Numbered from the stretch's first letter, positions 9,522 to 21,079 are shown. The stretch is 64,000 nt of DNA from Torymus aiolomorphi (GCA_036365515.1 CM070874.1:207198297-207262296); one strand, 5' to 3'. The notes: generated by a model from the letters alone, not told the origin. Numbers and translations: made by a program.

Positions 9522-10751
9522 ATGGAAGAAATTCTAAACATTCAGTCACCTGTAACATTTGATGAGTTAGTGGCTCACTACGAACATCATGCACATCAGC
9601 CCTACACCACGTCATCGTTTGGAAACAGCGATGAAATTCGCATCGCGATTCAACATCAAGATTTATTTCTTCTACCATCACAAAGTTCACTACATGTATG
9701 TGGTAAATTAATTAAATCGGACGGTACACCACTCGAACGTTCTATGTTAGTCAACAACGCCACCTGTCCTATGTTTGAAGAAATCAGATACGAGATAAAT
9801 GCCATTGAAATTGATAAATGTAAAAATGTAGGGTTAACTACTCTCACGAAAGGTTGGGTTTCTCTCAATCCTAGTCAAAAATTGGTCATCGAGAACGCTG
9901 GCTGGCTCGATGTAGAAGAAACGCAAAAACTTACCAACGATTTTGGTTACTTTGATCCTTCTATACCTCTCTGTATGATTCTTGGAGTTGCCGAAGATTA
10001 TAGAAAAATTTTATTGAATGTTAAGCATGAACTCATACTCACTACATCGAGAAATGATATCAATACCATCATACAGACAGCAGGACCAGACAATACTTAT
10101 GAAGAATTTAAAATTGAGCTCACGAAGATAGAGTGGTTGATGCCATACATATTTTTCGCCGATAAGAGAAAGATTCCTCTATTCAATTATATCGAGAAAA
10201 ACAGACCTGTGGTTATGAGCTACCGCAGTTGGGAATTCTACGAATATCCCCTCCTTCCATCTTCTCCTAAACACGTTTGGACTGTGAAGACATCCAATCA
10301 GTTGGGAAAACCACGCTTCATTATTCTTGCTTTTCAAACGAATAGAAAATCTCGGAGGCAGGTAAACGCGAGTCAGTTCGATCATTGCCACGTAAGTAAT
10401 GTTAAACTCTTTTTAAATTCACAATGTTACCCGTATGGAAATTTAAATTTAGATATAGATTGTAACCAGTACGCTGTACTGTATGATATGTATGCAAATT
10501 TTCAGAGTGCTTATTACGAAAAAAATCCTGAACCTCTTTTGAATAAAATATATTTTATAAAATACTTACCTTTGATAGCGATCGCTTATTCCAAACAAAA
10601 CGAATCTTTGAAAAACGCTCCCGTAGACGTGCGTTTAGAATTTGAATCAAGAAATAATTTTCCAGCTGGAACCTCCGCATATTGTCTTATTCTACACGAC
10701 CGTGTCGTTCAGGATAGTCCTGTCAGTGGTGACGTGAAGAAGCTTGTGTAA
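9522..10751 (+). CDS. Polinton major capsid protein, intact
   Basis: The family is predicted to have the double jelly-roll fold of adenovirus-like capsids. The frame is open for 409 codons from the first ATG after the predicted transcription start. Recognisable parts are SFGNSDEIRIAIQHQDLFLLPSQS near residue 40, a CPMFEEIRYEIN segment near residue 80, LTKGWVSLNP near residue 110, FADKRKIPLFNY in the middle and a C-terminal TSAYCLILHDRVVQDSPVSG. Length and both ends match what I know of insect Polinton capsid proteins. It is the only long Polinton gene here with no visible break. Ordinary caution applies, as Polinton proteins diverge fast. Confidence 0.82.
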   Translation: MEEILNIQSPVTFDELVAHYEHHAHQPYTTSSFGNSDEIRIAIQHQDLFLLPSQSSLHVCGKLIKSDGTPLERSMLVNNATCPMFEEIRYEINAIEIDKCKNVGLTTLTKGWVSLNPSQKLVIENAGWLDVEETQKLTNDFGYFDPSIPLCMILGVAEDYRKILLNVKHELILTTSRNDINTIIQTAGPDNTYEEFKIELTKIEWLMPYIFFADKRKIPLFNYIEKNRPVVMSYRSWEFYEYPLLPSSPKHVWTVKTSNQLGKPRFIILAFQTNRKSRRQVNASQFDHCHVSNVKLFLNSQCYPYGNLNLDIDCNQYAVLYDMYANFQSAYYEKNPEPLLNKIYFIKYLPLIAIAYSKQNESLKNAPVDVRLEFESRNNFPAGTSAYCLILHDRVVQDSPVSGDVKKLV

Positions 10752-10753
10752 AA

Positions 10754-11242
10754 ATGAAATACATCGTTGATATGTAGGGCTTCAAACAGCCTGGTAATGA
10801 TTTCGTTTTGAAAGAAGTGGCAATAGTTCCATTGGATGATGACGATCAACCTCTAGTCTTTTTATTCAAGGAACCTTTTCCTTGGAAACGACTCACCGAT
10901 AAGTATAAGGGAGAAAATACTTGGCTGAAGAAGTTCTATCACGGTATTTCTTGGAAGTCAGGTGACCGTCCCTATACAGACATCGGAAGTGTTCTCCGAG
11001 AATGTTTGCATGATGCTAGTCAAGTGCTCGTTATGGGCTCCATTAAGAAAAAATGGCTCGAACGTTTGAAATTCATCGTTCACGATGTAATGGAAATGGG
11101 TTTTCCACCGTTGGACAAGATCAAGCTTGTCACAGTTTATCCGAACCGCGAGGGTGCCTACAAGACCAGCTGTGCACTTCATAACATCAAACTTCTGAAA
11201 AAATTCTACGAAACGTGCGAGACGTCTATGGATTGGGACTAG
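10754..11242 (+). pseudogene. Conserved Polinton protein of unknown function, early stop
   Basis: The likely start is the ATG at 10754, two bases after the major capsid stop. A TAG at 10775-10777 (codon 8) interrupts it; the rest is open from 10778 to 11242. Visible features are GFKQPGNDFVLKEVAIVPLDDD, EPFPWKRL, FYHGISWKSGDRPY and VLVMGSIKKKWLERL, a pattern I associate with an uncharacterised protein found next to capsid genes of insect Polintons. The VLVMG...KKWL stretch could belong to an RNase H-like or nuclease fold, but I cannot show catalytic residues. No TATA or initiator pair precedes it, so co-transcription with the capsid gene is plausible. Confidence 0.55.
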
Positions 11243-11274
11243 GTGCTTCATTCGTGTCCCTGACGTCGAACAAG

Positions 11275-11427
11275 ATGGGCCAAAACACAAACTCAAGCGC
11301 TTATACTCCACTTCTTGATTCTAAGCAAGAGAAAAAGGAGGATTCGAAATGGAAAGAATATTCTCAAAAGTATTCCACGAATACGAATTCTCTACCCGAA
11401 AGTGATAAGTACAAAAGACTAAAGTAG
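11275..11427 (+). CDS. Short Ser/Lys-rich open frame, doubtful
   Basis: An ATG at 11275 (MGQNTNSSAYTPLLD) opens 50 codons rich in Ser, Lys, Glu and Asn. It follows the end of the preceding Polinton gene in another frame and may be its frameshifted tail or a small separate protein. The N-terminal MG would permit myristoylation, but nothing else supports a function. Confidence 0.25.
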   Translation: MGQNTNSSAYTPLLDSKQEKKEDSKWKEYSQKYSTNTNSLPESDKYKRLK

Positions 11428-11527
11428 TCATTAATTTTAAATATGCGCTAGCTCATCGAGAGCTCGCGATGAGTTGAGCTCGAAAATGTGGGGAGGCTTC
11501 TGGTTTAGTAGGGCTTCTGGCTCAGTA

Positions 11528-11706
11528 GGGTTAACGGGCTTCGTAGAATTCTATGTTTGACTCGAAAATACTATGAGGGTTCTGGCGCAGTTGGGTTAAC
11601 GGGCTTCGTAGAATTCTATGTTTGACTCGAAAATACTATGAGAGTTCTGCCGCACTGCGCTAGAACTCTCTGAGAGTTCCGGCGCACTGCGCCAGAACTC
11701 TCATAG
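11528..11706. repeat. Tandem 50-bp repeat followed by a long hairpin
   Basis: Positions 11528-11578 and 11593-11643 are nearly identical (65-bp period). From 11636 to 11706 an imperfect palindrome follows: the outer arms CTATGAGAGTTCTG and CAGAACTCTCATAG pair, and an inner GGCGC/GCGCC hairpin lies within. It sits between the last Polinton coding sequence and the copia fragment and could be a terminus of either. 11430-11527 shows nothing else beyond a short AGCTC-rich inverted motif. Confidence 0.6.
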
Positions 11707-11710
11707 CTTA

Positions 11711-12453
11711 CCTACTAAAGGAGTATACGGCATTGCAAATTGTGTGCAGGAATCAACTAGAAAAAATGAGACTAGCAAACTATAGTGATTCACCGTTATT
11801 TTTCGGAGAATTTGAAAAGACAGTTAATGAATTAAAAAGCGCGGGTGCAAAAATGAGTGAAAAGGAGAAATTAAGTTACATGCTGAACACGTTGCCAGAA
11901 TCATATAGTTATATTGGTGACTTAATAAATACACTAAAAGAAGAAGATCAAATGGCTGATTACATCAGAAATAAAATTAAATTGGCTGAAATGAAGAATC
12001 AAAATGATCATAGTGAGAAAAGGACAAATGCTTTGCAGCAAAGAATCAAAAAGGAGGATCATGCTACAAATGTGGAAAGTACGGATATTACGCACGAGCG
12101 TACCAAGATGGCGCGCAAGCGGGACAGCCATGCGGCACATGGCGGGATCCACCACGTAGTCGCGGCCGAGGCAGAAGAGGCAGAAGCAATAACAGCAGAC
12201 AGAGCAGCAACTTACACCAGCATGGAGCAGAGCAGAGTGGCAAGGACGCGAGCGTATGGATAGCGAAGGCGCACGTGGCACACAGCAGCGAAGCAAACAG
12301 GTTGCGTAATTGCGATATTGAATGGTTACTCGACAGTGGATATTCAGACCACATAATAAATAACCATGAGTATTTCGAAAAATCTATTGATCCGAAAGAA
12401 AATGTTAATATTTATTTAGGAGATAACAGGTTTATTAAAGCAACTAAAATTTG
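11711..12453 (+). pseudogene. Ty1/copia gag-protease fragment
   Basis: Similarity begins right after the hairpin (LLKEYTALQIV) and continues with the copia Gag pattern FFGEFEKTVNELKSAGAKM, EKLSYMLNTLP and DYIRNKIKLAE. A frame change near 12055-12075 moves the zinc knuckle (CYKCGKYGYYARAC) into another frame. Further on, the protease active site WLLDSGYSDHII is readable near 12,330. The sequence ends at about 12,453 with GDNRFIKATKI and is abutted by gypsy LTR sequence. Integrase, reverse transcriptase and LTRs are absent, so it is a dead internal fragment. Confidence 0.8.
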
Positions 12454-12465
12454 AGCGGTTAGGAC

Positions 12466-12609
12466 TGTAACGGATAACTTATTTCCCTGGCTGCTCAGCA
12501 GTTATCCTGTTATAAACATTACACACGGCGGCGAGGCTAGCGCACCTCGTGTAATGAACACCGCATGTTACGGGCGACGTATCAGCTCGAGATAACCTCT
12601 CTCTCCGTC
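12466..12609 (-). repeat. 3' LTR-like end of the gypsy element with candidate polypurine tract
   Basis: Starts TGTAACGGATAAC and shares its first about 100 bp, with a 30-bp insertion, with 21095-21170. A minus-strand purine run (GGAGAGAGAGG, 12608-12598) could be the polypurine tract that defines its inner edge. I cannot fix the boundary without an alignment. Confidence 0.45.
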
Positions 12610-12805
12610 ATACAACATGCAATAAGGGACTAGGGCTTTGACGAGCCATGCAATAGGCTTTAGGAGTACAAAAGGAAAAAGGTAAGCAACTCGGGTTCTC
12701 GTTTACAATTTAGTGACATGCTCGGCGTGTCGCAGCCCGCGTACGTCGGGGGGAAGGTGTCGCCGCGTGATTGGTTGTGGTCGCGTTCCGAGAGCCTTTG
12801 GGCCT

Positions 12806-14480
12806 TCAGCAGCTTCGGGACGGCGTTGCACTTGCGTGTGCCGCGGGCGGTGGCGACTTTCGCTCGTTAGCGTCTGCCGTTACCCGCGGGCGCTCGCTCG
12901 CCTGGGCCCCTATGACGCGTGTGGTTCGCGTTACCACTAATCGCGCTTTACGTGGTCTTCCGCACTTACGGGCGGCTGGCTGCTGCTCGCTCGCCGGGTT
13001 ATTGGGAAGTCCGCCGTCTTCGGGACTTTCCACAGCCTGGTTGTCGCGTGCCGGGTTAACTTCCATCGAGCTCCCTGCCTCCATGATGAGATCTACCTTT
13101 TCGTGATAGGGTTTGAGGTCTCCGACGTGTACCTTGCCACAGTCTTTCCCATCATGGTCTTGTAGCTCGTACACATTCGTGCTTAGCTTGGCTGCTATTA
13201 TGTACGGGTCGGCGTACTTCGGCGCTAAGTTCGCCACTACGCCTTGAGCTGCAGAGGACAGTATGCGATATCGCTTCCACACCTTGTCTTTTAATTCAAA
13301 GTGAACATCGCGGCGTGACGCATTATAATATTGTGACTGTCGCTGTTACGCTGCTGAAGTGTTATTTGCAGTGGATTGTTGCACATCCCGCAACTTCTGC
13401 AACCGCCTGCGCCAGCGCTCGAGCTCGGCTGCTTCTGCGAGCTTTTCTCCCACACGCTCTTCGCGGCGTTTCAAGAAGATGGATGGAGGCGGTTGCCGGC
13501 CTATGTTCAGCATAGCTGGGCTCGACCCCGTCGCAGTATTGTACGCGAACATTAGTTCGGGGATATGCAAATCCCAGTCCTTATGATTTTCTTCGAGGAA
13601 CGCGGTGATCATGGTTTTCACCGTGCGATTCACTCGCCCCACAAGATTCGCCTGCGCGTGATACCGGGAAATCGTCGTATGCACAACTCCGCACCTATGC
13701 AGGAAGGTGTCAAGAGCCTTGTTCTTGAACTCCGTTCCATTATCGGAGTGAACAGCTTCGGGTACTCCAAAGCACAGGAAGATTCGCTGTTCCAGTTCCT
13801 CTTCGATGGTACGTCCGTTCGCCTTGCGAATCGGCACGCATTCGATCCATTCTGTAAATAAATCTAGAAAGATCAGCAGGCACTCAAAATTTCGAGCGGA
13901 CAGGGGGAAAGGTCCCATAATGATCCCTGCGACAATCTGCCGCGGGCGTGATGCGCGATGGCTGCCCATGAGGCCTACCGGCGCTGCCTGCTACACTTTG
14001 CACTGCTGACAAATCAAACACTTACGCAAAAAGTCGGCGACATCTTTGCGCAACGAAGGCCAGTAATTATAGAGCGTAACACGCGCATGCGTTTTCGCTC
14101 GGCCTAAGTGACCCGCAGTAGGTTCTGCGTGGCTCTCTTGCATCGCTTTCTCGCGCTTCTCTACTAGCAATACTAGTTTCCAAGCGTCCTTATCCTCGAG
14201 CCAATCTTCAACCGCAGGATTTGGACGGTAGCTGTAGAGACGCCCGTGAACTATCTTCCACCACGGATAGTCAGCGGGATTTTGTCCGACGGCGTCAACC
14301 ATGCGTTTGTACCAGGCGCCATCTGTTTCTTCGGAGATATCTACTGCCGCAAGATCTGGCGCTTCCTCGTCCTCAAACATGCGAGAGAGCGCATCATGTA
14401 AGTGATTCAGTGAACCCTTACGATGCTCGACGTCGTAGCCATACACTTGCATTTCAAGCGCCCACTGCGCTAAGCGTCCA
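12806..14480 (-). pseudogene. Gypsy integrase
   Basis: The N-terminal zinc-binding region is visible (HLGRAKTHARV, then CLICQQCKV, near 14,100-13,991). The core domain has GPFPLSARNFECLLIFLDLFT in the first-Asp region, VHSDNGTEFKNK (second Asp) and NLVGRVNRTVKTMI, where the catalytic Glu of the usual NPVERVNRT motif is replaced by Gly. The C-terminal domain (13,282-12,806) reads LSSAAQGVVANLAPKYADPY and VHVGDLKPYH. Frame changes occur near 13,985 and 13,320. The missing Glu makes the protein inactive regardless of the frameshifts. Confidence 0.82.
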
Positions 14481-16105
14481 GTGAGATTACACAAATTGCA
14501 TAACCATTTCAGACTACTATGGTCGGTTATCACTTTAAAGTGATAGCGTTCGAAATAAGCACGAAACTTGGGTATCGCCCATAAAACTGCAAGGCATTCC
14601 GTGACGGAATAATTCTGTTCCGCCGCAGTCTTCGTGCGGCTTGTGAAGCATAAAACTCGCTCTTCGCCGTCGATTGTCTGCGTCAGTACCGCTTGAAGGC
14701 CAGTGTCACTCGCGTCCGATTGAATTACGAACTGGTGTTCAAACGACAGCCGGTGTACTACCGGGGCAGATGCAATGAGAGCTTTAATCTGCTCAAATGC
14801 GGATTGCTCCGCGTCACTCCAGGCATACGCAACGTTGTGCTTTGTTACTGCGTGAGCGGCTCCGCGATCGTCGCAAAGTCGGGCAAGAACTTGCGATTCC
14901 AGGGAAACTTCTCAACTGTTTGAGGATCTTCGGCGCCGGATATTCCAAAATTGGAGCAATCTTGTCCGGGTCGGGCTTAAAGCCGTCTCGGTTAACTAAG
15001 ACCCTGAGAAACTTGATCTGGCTGCGACAGAATTCACTTTTCTCACGGTTAATTGTGAGACCTACGTCTTTAATGCGCTGAAGAGCGTGGCTAGGCCAAT
15101 TGAAGTGTTCCTCAAACGTCTCCGTGAAGATAATAATATCATCCAGATAGGAGAACGCATGAGGTTCCATCTCCGGGCCGATAACGCGGTCCGAAAGCTC
15201 CTGAAAGATCGCCGGTCCGCCCACTACCCCATAAGGCATTCGGGTAAATTCGAAGAGGCCCATTCCAGGGACAGTAAACGCGGTTAGCGCCTGTGACTCC
15301 TTCCGCAACGGAATTTGGTGATAGGCGCTGCTCAGATCGATCGTCAATATATATTGAGCATCTTGGAGCTTACATAAAATCGCATCCATGTGACGGAGTG
15401 GATAGGCGTTTGCCTTCTTTACCGCATTCAATTTGCGATAATCTATACAGAATCAGTGCGTGCGATTCGCTTTACGTAGCATCACAACAGGGCCCGGCCA
15501 TTCACTGGTCGATTGGACAATAATACCCGCTGGGAGCATCTCTCGCACTTGCTTGTGCATTTCCTCCTCGAGTTTCTTCGAGACAGGATAATACTTTTGT
15601 TTAATGTGCCTCGTGCTTGAGACTTCGATGTTGTGTTCGGTCCAGTTGGTGCATCCTAATGGCGTATCACTCGCGGGCAGCAGCTGGCCGAGCAATTCTT
15701 GCAACTGTCGCCGTTGGGCCTCGCCATCATCGGCGAGGCCAACCGAAGCGAGATGAGCAGCGCTCGCTTCATCGTGCGCTAGCGATGCTAATTCTAGCAG
15801 AATTCGCTTTTTAACTCCTTCATTGATAAGCGTCGATTCGCGCGGCCACAGCACGGCGTTAAATTTCCGCATGAAGTCGGTGCCGAGCAGACAGTCTGCA
15901 TCCAATTCCTCGAGGATCACCACGTCCAGGTAATGTCGCACACTTGCCACGTCAAAGGGCAAGTCTACGTGGCCCAGCACCGCCATGGTTTTGCCATTGG
16001 CGAGACGTGCGCCACTTCCGCGGTGCGGCGTAATCTTTTAACCACATGAGGTCGCAATCTGTAAACCAACCGTGCCTACTACAGTGCGAGATGCACCTGA
16101 GTCGT
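14481..16105 (-). pseudogene. Gypsy protease, reverse transcriptase and RNase H
   Basis: The protease active site LHDSGASRTVVG lies at about 16,106-16,071, followed by an in-frame TAA near 16,037; its C-terminal CLLGTDFM stretch is near 15,890. The reverse transcriptase spans about 15,640-14,930 with ILTIDLSSAYHQIPL, FTRMPYGVVGGPAIFQ and the catalytic SYLDDIIIF. Frameshifts lie near 15,445 and 14,880. RNase H follows with SDASDTGLQAVL, TECLAVLWAIPKF and TDHSSLKWL, so its acidic residues are retained. Domain order and motifs match Ty3/gypsy pol. Confidence 0.87.
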
Positions 16106-16121
16106 GTAGAGCGCGTATGCG

Positions 16122-18573
16122 AAATCAGCCAAGACCCACCGGTAAATACAATCGTGAGTATTCTGACTGACTAGGGGTACTCAACTCTTCCTCCGAGTCG
16201 ATAGAGCTTGCTGCGACGGACGTGGCCGGGGCGCCTTGCAGTGGCGCTGACGAGGTCGCGTCAGGTGTTGAGGGGATGAGAGGGATCTCATCTACGCGCT
16301 CCCTCGCCCTTTTCCCGAGCACTCTGGGCAGTGTGGCTTAATATAGCCAGGCCAACTACCACCCCAGCACCGCACGTACTCTTTTGGCCCGTGGTGGTTG
16401 TTGGCGTTCTTGTCGCTGATCGGAGTCGGCGGCGCGTAATTCTTCTCGCCGTTTCTTGCCGGCGCATTTTCCCTATGCTTGTTACGGGAACTGCATCCAC
16501 CCTTGCGTTACACTCCTGTCTTCTTGGGAGGGCTGCTGCTTGTCGGCGGAGGACCCAAGGGTCGGTCTCTGCTCAAACTAAGTTTGGCGAGGTTTTCGTC
16601 TAACTGTTGGCTAATCAGCTGGTCGAACCCCTGAGCCAACTGTTCTATCATCGCGGCTAGGCTCGGCTTGCCATCGCTCGACACGGATTTTCCATCTTTG
16701 TCTTGCGGGGTCGCACCACTCGCTAAAGCTGCCAGACTACTCTTGCCTCGCTGCGGTTGCGTTTTCGCGGACTTCGGCCCCTTGTAGGTTACGTCTGGTA
16801 ACAGACTATCGTTCGGGTTCGGAAGAGGTCTGTAATTCCTCTCCGCCTCTCGTAACGCTTCGGCTTCTCGTGCATGCTCTATGTGCTTGTCTATGTCTGT
16901 AACTTTCTCCCGTGGAACTAAGCGCTGGAGACTGGGCAGCATATTTCTATATATTTGCGCGAGTTCCCTTTCATCTTCCCAAGGCTCCTCGAACTTGCTT
17001 AAAATCGTAAGAAGGCACACAATATAGTACCTTACAGGCTCATCTCTGCCTTGGGTGCGTGCTTGTGCTTCGCTAACCAACCGTTGCTGAAATCGCTTGT
17101 CGACCCCGTAGCGGCGGCGTGCGGCGGCGCAGCAATCTTCCCAAGTTCGCCAATTTTTGCGAGCTTGGCGGGACTAATACCTTGCCACGCCAGACGTCAG
17201 CTCGGACATAGCGTTCAGCAGATCTTCGTCCGTGATCCGTGCGAGCGAACGGCATTCGTTCACTCGCTCGAGAAATTCCTCGATGCTACTGCCTTTCTCG
17301 CCGGTGAATTGCAGTTTCCACTGCCGCACGGTTCTGCCGATGTCCATGTTAATAGATTAGTGGAGCGTGGTACCTTCGCCCGAGTATCTGCTTTGCGAGT
17401 TACTCGGGAGGCTGCCCCTCCCCCAAGACTCTTGCCGGTCGTGGGCATGAGGCTGAGGATGTCGTTGGGGACCACGCTCGTTCGCATACTACGTTTGCGG
17501 TGTAAAGTTTTGCGCGGCTGGGTTTAGCGCTGGTGGCTGTCGCTCATTTGCTTTCGTCGCTGTGTTGCGCGAGTCCATTTGTGTACTTCCTTCGTCGAGG
17601 TACTCTAATATGTACGTGTCCTGGAAGTTTACTGTTTTATGTTTTTGCGAGCTCGCTTCGTTGCGTGTCGTTCTATTTGACATTGCGTACAGGCGTGCAC
17701 TCGCTATCAGGTCTGACATCTGCTGCTGCAGCTACCTTATTTCTTGGTCGTAATCTTTCGCGATTCCTTGTATTCTCATTATTTTACATGTTACTGCTCT
17801 TGGCATTGAGTATGTTTTGCCGTTTGTGAGCGTGCATTGTACAGGGTCATCGGCTGTAACTGCTGTTCGTGTCGGGAAAACCGATTGCGAGGCTAAATGT
17901 ATTGTGTACGTGCCCGCAGTGCTGGCCACGGCTCTACTCGCCGTTATCGTTGTGGTTGTTAACGTGTTTACCCACGTTGACTGTGTTGTGATAGACGTTG
18001 GAAATTTACCTCTCCTATCGCTTTTCCCAGGTTTATCGCTTCACGGTTGTCTAGCTGCGACGTTCGCCTCGATTCTAATTGATTTTGCGTCGTCGCGGTC
18101 CATATTTACTCTGCGATTGCTGTTAGCGCTGTCGCGCTGGCGTTGTCCTCTTGTACCTCGGTGAGTGACATGTCCATTTGGTCCAACACTGTGTGGCCAT
18201 GGTCTAGTGGCATTGACGCGAGACGTCTTTGCGAGAGGTCTGTCCGTCCCGTAGCTTCACGCCTATCTGTCAGCTCGTCATGTGTACGTGCGTCAAACGG
18301 CAGAGTTTGTACCAAATTTTCCAGTTTCTTCTTTCTTCTATCGAATACTTCTGCTTCGTCTTCTGCTTCTTCCGTTCGCATGAAATCTTTCGCCGTATAT
18401 TCGCCTCGCAGTCGCCAATATATCCTATCCGCTTTTGCTAACTGTGTGCCGCTTTTCGGAAGTTCCAATTTTTCGAGCGCATCATCGAGCGCATCACCTG
18501 ACAAGGTCATTATCCAGCCTTGGATTTCTACTCCCATGGTATTTTCGAAGGTGTCGTCGTCTAACAGTGACAT
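16122..18573 (-). pseudogene. Gypsy Gag polyprotein, several breaks
   Basis: The first ATG is at 18573 (MSLLDDDTFENTMG); an N-terminal charged region runs to about 18,106. The middle (18,100-17,490) is frame-broken and Thr/Pro-rich. The capsid-like core starts at about 17,355 (MDIGRTVRQWKLQFTGEKG), passes an in-frame TAG near 17,180 and continues to 16,508 with WRTWEDCCAAARRRYG, VRYYIVCLL and LAQIYRNMLPSLQRLV, the Retrotrans_gag pattern. A degenerate zinc knuckle (CWGGSWPGYIKPHC, second Cys lost) lies near 16,340 in another frame. It would assemble the intracellular particle, but it is inactive here. Confidence 0.75.
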
Positions 18574-18956
18574 GTTGTTGACCTGAAAATCCCTAATGCG
18601 CTTCGCAGCGAAATTCGGATTTTCAAATTTTTATTTTTAATTTATTTCCTTTCGTGATTTTAAGTTTAATTTGCGTTAATCGCTGGTCAATTTGCTTTAA
18701 TCTTTAAGGAGAATGAAGGTTTCAATATTTCCTTATTTAATTCGGAAGGGAGAAAAAAATTAAAAATCAAGAAAGAAGAGAAAAAAAAAGTTTCCCTCTT
18801 TCAGGCCTATTTGTTTTCCCGTTTATTAATTTAACAACAAGAAAAATTGAATTGACAAACGGCAATTTGTTGCAAAATCAAAAGGAAATAAATTCAAATA
18901 ATTTATAATGCTTATGTAAGGGGTCGTTTGCGCTTTGTCTAAATGCGTCGCATTCA

Positions 18957-19491
18957 CATATGAGGCGTTTCACGTCAACTGTCCCAGCGCGCGGCGCGGG
19001 AGCCCCACATCGTACTATTTCTAACTCACGTTTATGATACTAAAATATACTTAAAAAAATTGTTTGATAAGCGTTTTCGACGTATTTTTTCCTCAGCTGT
19101 CCAATGGCGTAAGCTGTTTTTCCGAAATTTTCAATTTTCACCTTGAAAAAGTACAAAACATGTTATATCTCAAAAAGTGTGTTTTTACTATTTTTTTTGA
19201 CCCTCTAGATCGAAAGCTAATCATTTTCTACGTAGGAAAAGATATTTTCCAAAGAGTGCCGGAGATGATTTTTGCCAGAAATAGAATGCGAAAGAGTTTT
19301 TGAAGATGAAAATGGAAAATTTTGAAAAAAACTACCTACATCATTGGAAAGCTGAGGAAAAAATACGTCGAAAACGCATATCAAACAATTATTTTAAGTA
19401 CTTTTTAGTATCATAAAAATGAGTAAGAAATAGCAGGATTTGGGGTTCGCGCGTCGCGCGCTGGGACAGTTGACGTGAAACGCCTCATATG
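18957..19491. repeat. MITE-like element with about 150-bp inverted arms
   Basis: CATATGAGGCGTTTCACGTC at 18957 is repeated inverted at 19491, and the match continues inward through the GCGCGC block, a TACTAAAA region and TTTTCCTCAGCT. The outermost TATGAGG.../...CCTCATA suggests a TA-flanked Tc1/mariner-type nonautonomous element. No protein is encoded. It is inserted in the 5' part of the gypsy element. Confidence 0.75.
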
Positions 19492-21079
19492 CGCTTGCAA
19501 CCTACGCATTAAATAATTTATTACAATAGGTAAATTTCGATCGTTAAATTCGGTGAATTTATTTAGTGTGAATCGCAGTAAGTATATTCCAAGATTATTT
19601 TATTAATGATCTCAATTAAATTGTTCTATATCTTTATTATAAGAATAAAAAAAATATATATTATTAAATTAGGTACAATGCTAATAATTTCTAAAAATAA
19701 ATTTCTGCTTGTCGATGTGAAACAGTCACAATTGCCAAAAGGTAGAATATATTATAAAACTGCGTATTTTGTTGGGGTTCTTAATTTTAACTGGAAGAGT
19801 ATTTGGTTTGATTTAAAATTCCAAAGGTTATTTTATTAGAAATTATTGAAGGCTTAATACTTCACATAAAAGAAAGAAAGAAAAGTTTGTTTTATTCAGA
19901 TAAATTTTGTGACCCGAATTTCCCTGAAATAGTTTAGAACGTATATGCGTTACTTGCTATTAGTTCTAACTTATTTTCGCTTGTCATAAATCGAATATTT
20001 TGACTTCGTATCTATTTTAATATAGAGCGTTCTTCGATCTTCTACGCTAATAGGTAATAAGGTAAATGTTTTTAAATTTTCGACCTGACTTAAATGCAAG
20101 GCCTGCAAAGTTCGCCTTCAAATTCTATAGTCTACGCTAGCTGCCTACTAGGTGACTATACGGCAATCGCTTTATTTGCTGTCGGAGTATGATAGTTCCC
20201 CAGCTGTTGCTGTTTCCACGCTGCTGTGTATCGCGATTCGCAAGCTACGTTGCGTGTGCCTAGATACTGAGTTTTTATCAGCGAGTTCGTATATACTTTA
20301 TTTCGCGCTAGAAAATTTTCCTTTTCTCGCTTATTGCAATTTTTATTTTTTCAATAATAAATCAACTTTTGATTTAACTTGAATATTGAATTTAATGATT
20401 TTGAAAGTGGTTACAGATTTTAACTTACTTCCAATTTTAAATTGATGTCAGTAGATAATTACCGAAAGAGGAGACAAAAAAATTTCTATTAATTTTTAGG
20501 TACAATGAAGTTAACTTGTTTAAGCAAATTTTAATTATTTCTATTAATTTTGCAATAACGCGTGCCCAAATTTATGCAATTAATCAACGTTTATTAATGC
20601 GAGGTCGCTTACAAACTCGTGATCAAAACAATAAAAGAGTAAGTGTAAATAAGACGCAATTTTGTTATATGCCCAACGCGTATTGAGTTTCGCGCGAATA
20701 GCGCATAAGCCGAAATAATATTCGAGCGCACACGAAAATTCGTGTTCTGAAAAGGCACGCTTTGTTTACGTTCTGCGCGGCACGAGTCCTGTGTCGGCGC
20801 ACGACATAAACAATGTACGCGGTAGCTGTCGCTCCGCGTATGCGCGACGACTGTCGAATATAACTTTCGACAATGGCCTTGAACTCATATGCGCGTTCGT
20901 TACCTTTCCCGGAGTGCGGTGATGCTTAGCGCATCCACCCCACCGGTGTTAGATTGCTCGTGTTTAATACACTCATGCGCTGCATGCACTAATGTCGCCG
21001 CATACTGCAATCGTTCGCACTCCGGATGCGCGCAAATTCAAATTCTTCTAACCACGTTCTCGAAAACTGTGGGTTTTTT
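19492..21079 (-). other. Gypsy 5' untranslated/leader region, no gene
   Basis: AT-rich sequence between the MITE and the primer-binding site, GC-richer from 20,660. I see no long frame with protein character and no further repeat. Confidence 0.5.

Noticed and set aside
12713..13106. Plus-strand frames over the gypsy integrase end
   Set aside because: Antisense shadows in GC-rich sequence; the minus strand carries the integrase C-terminal motifs.
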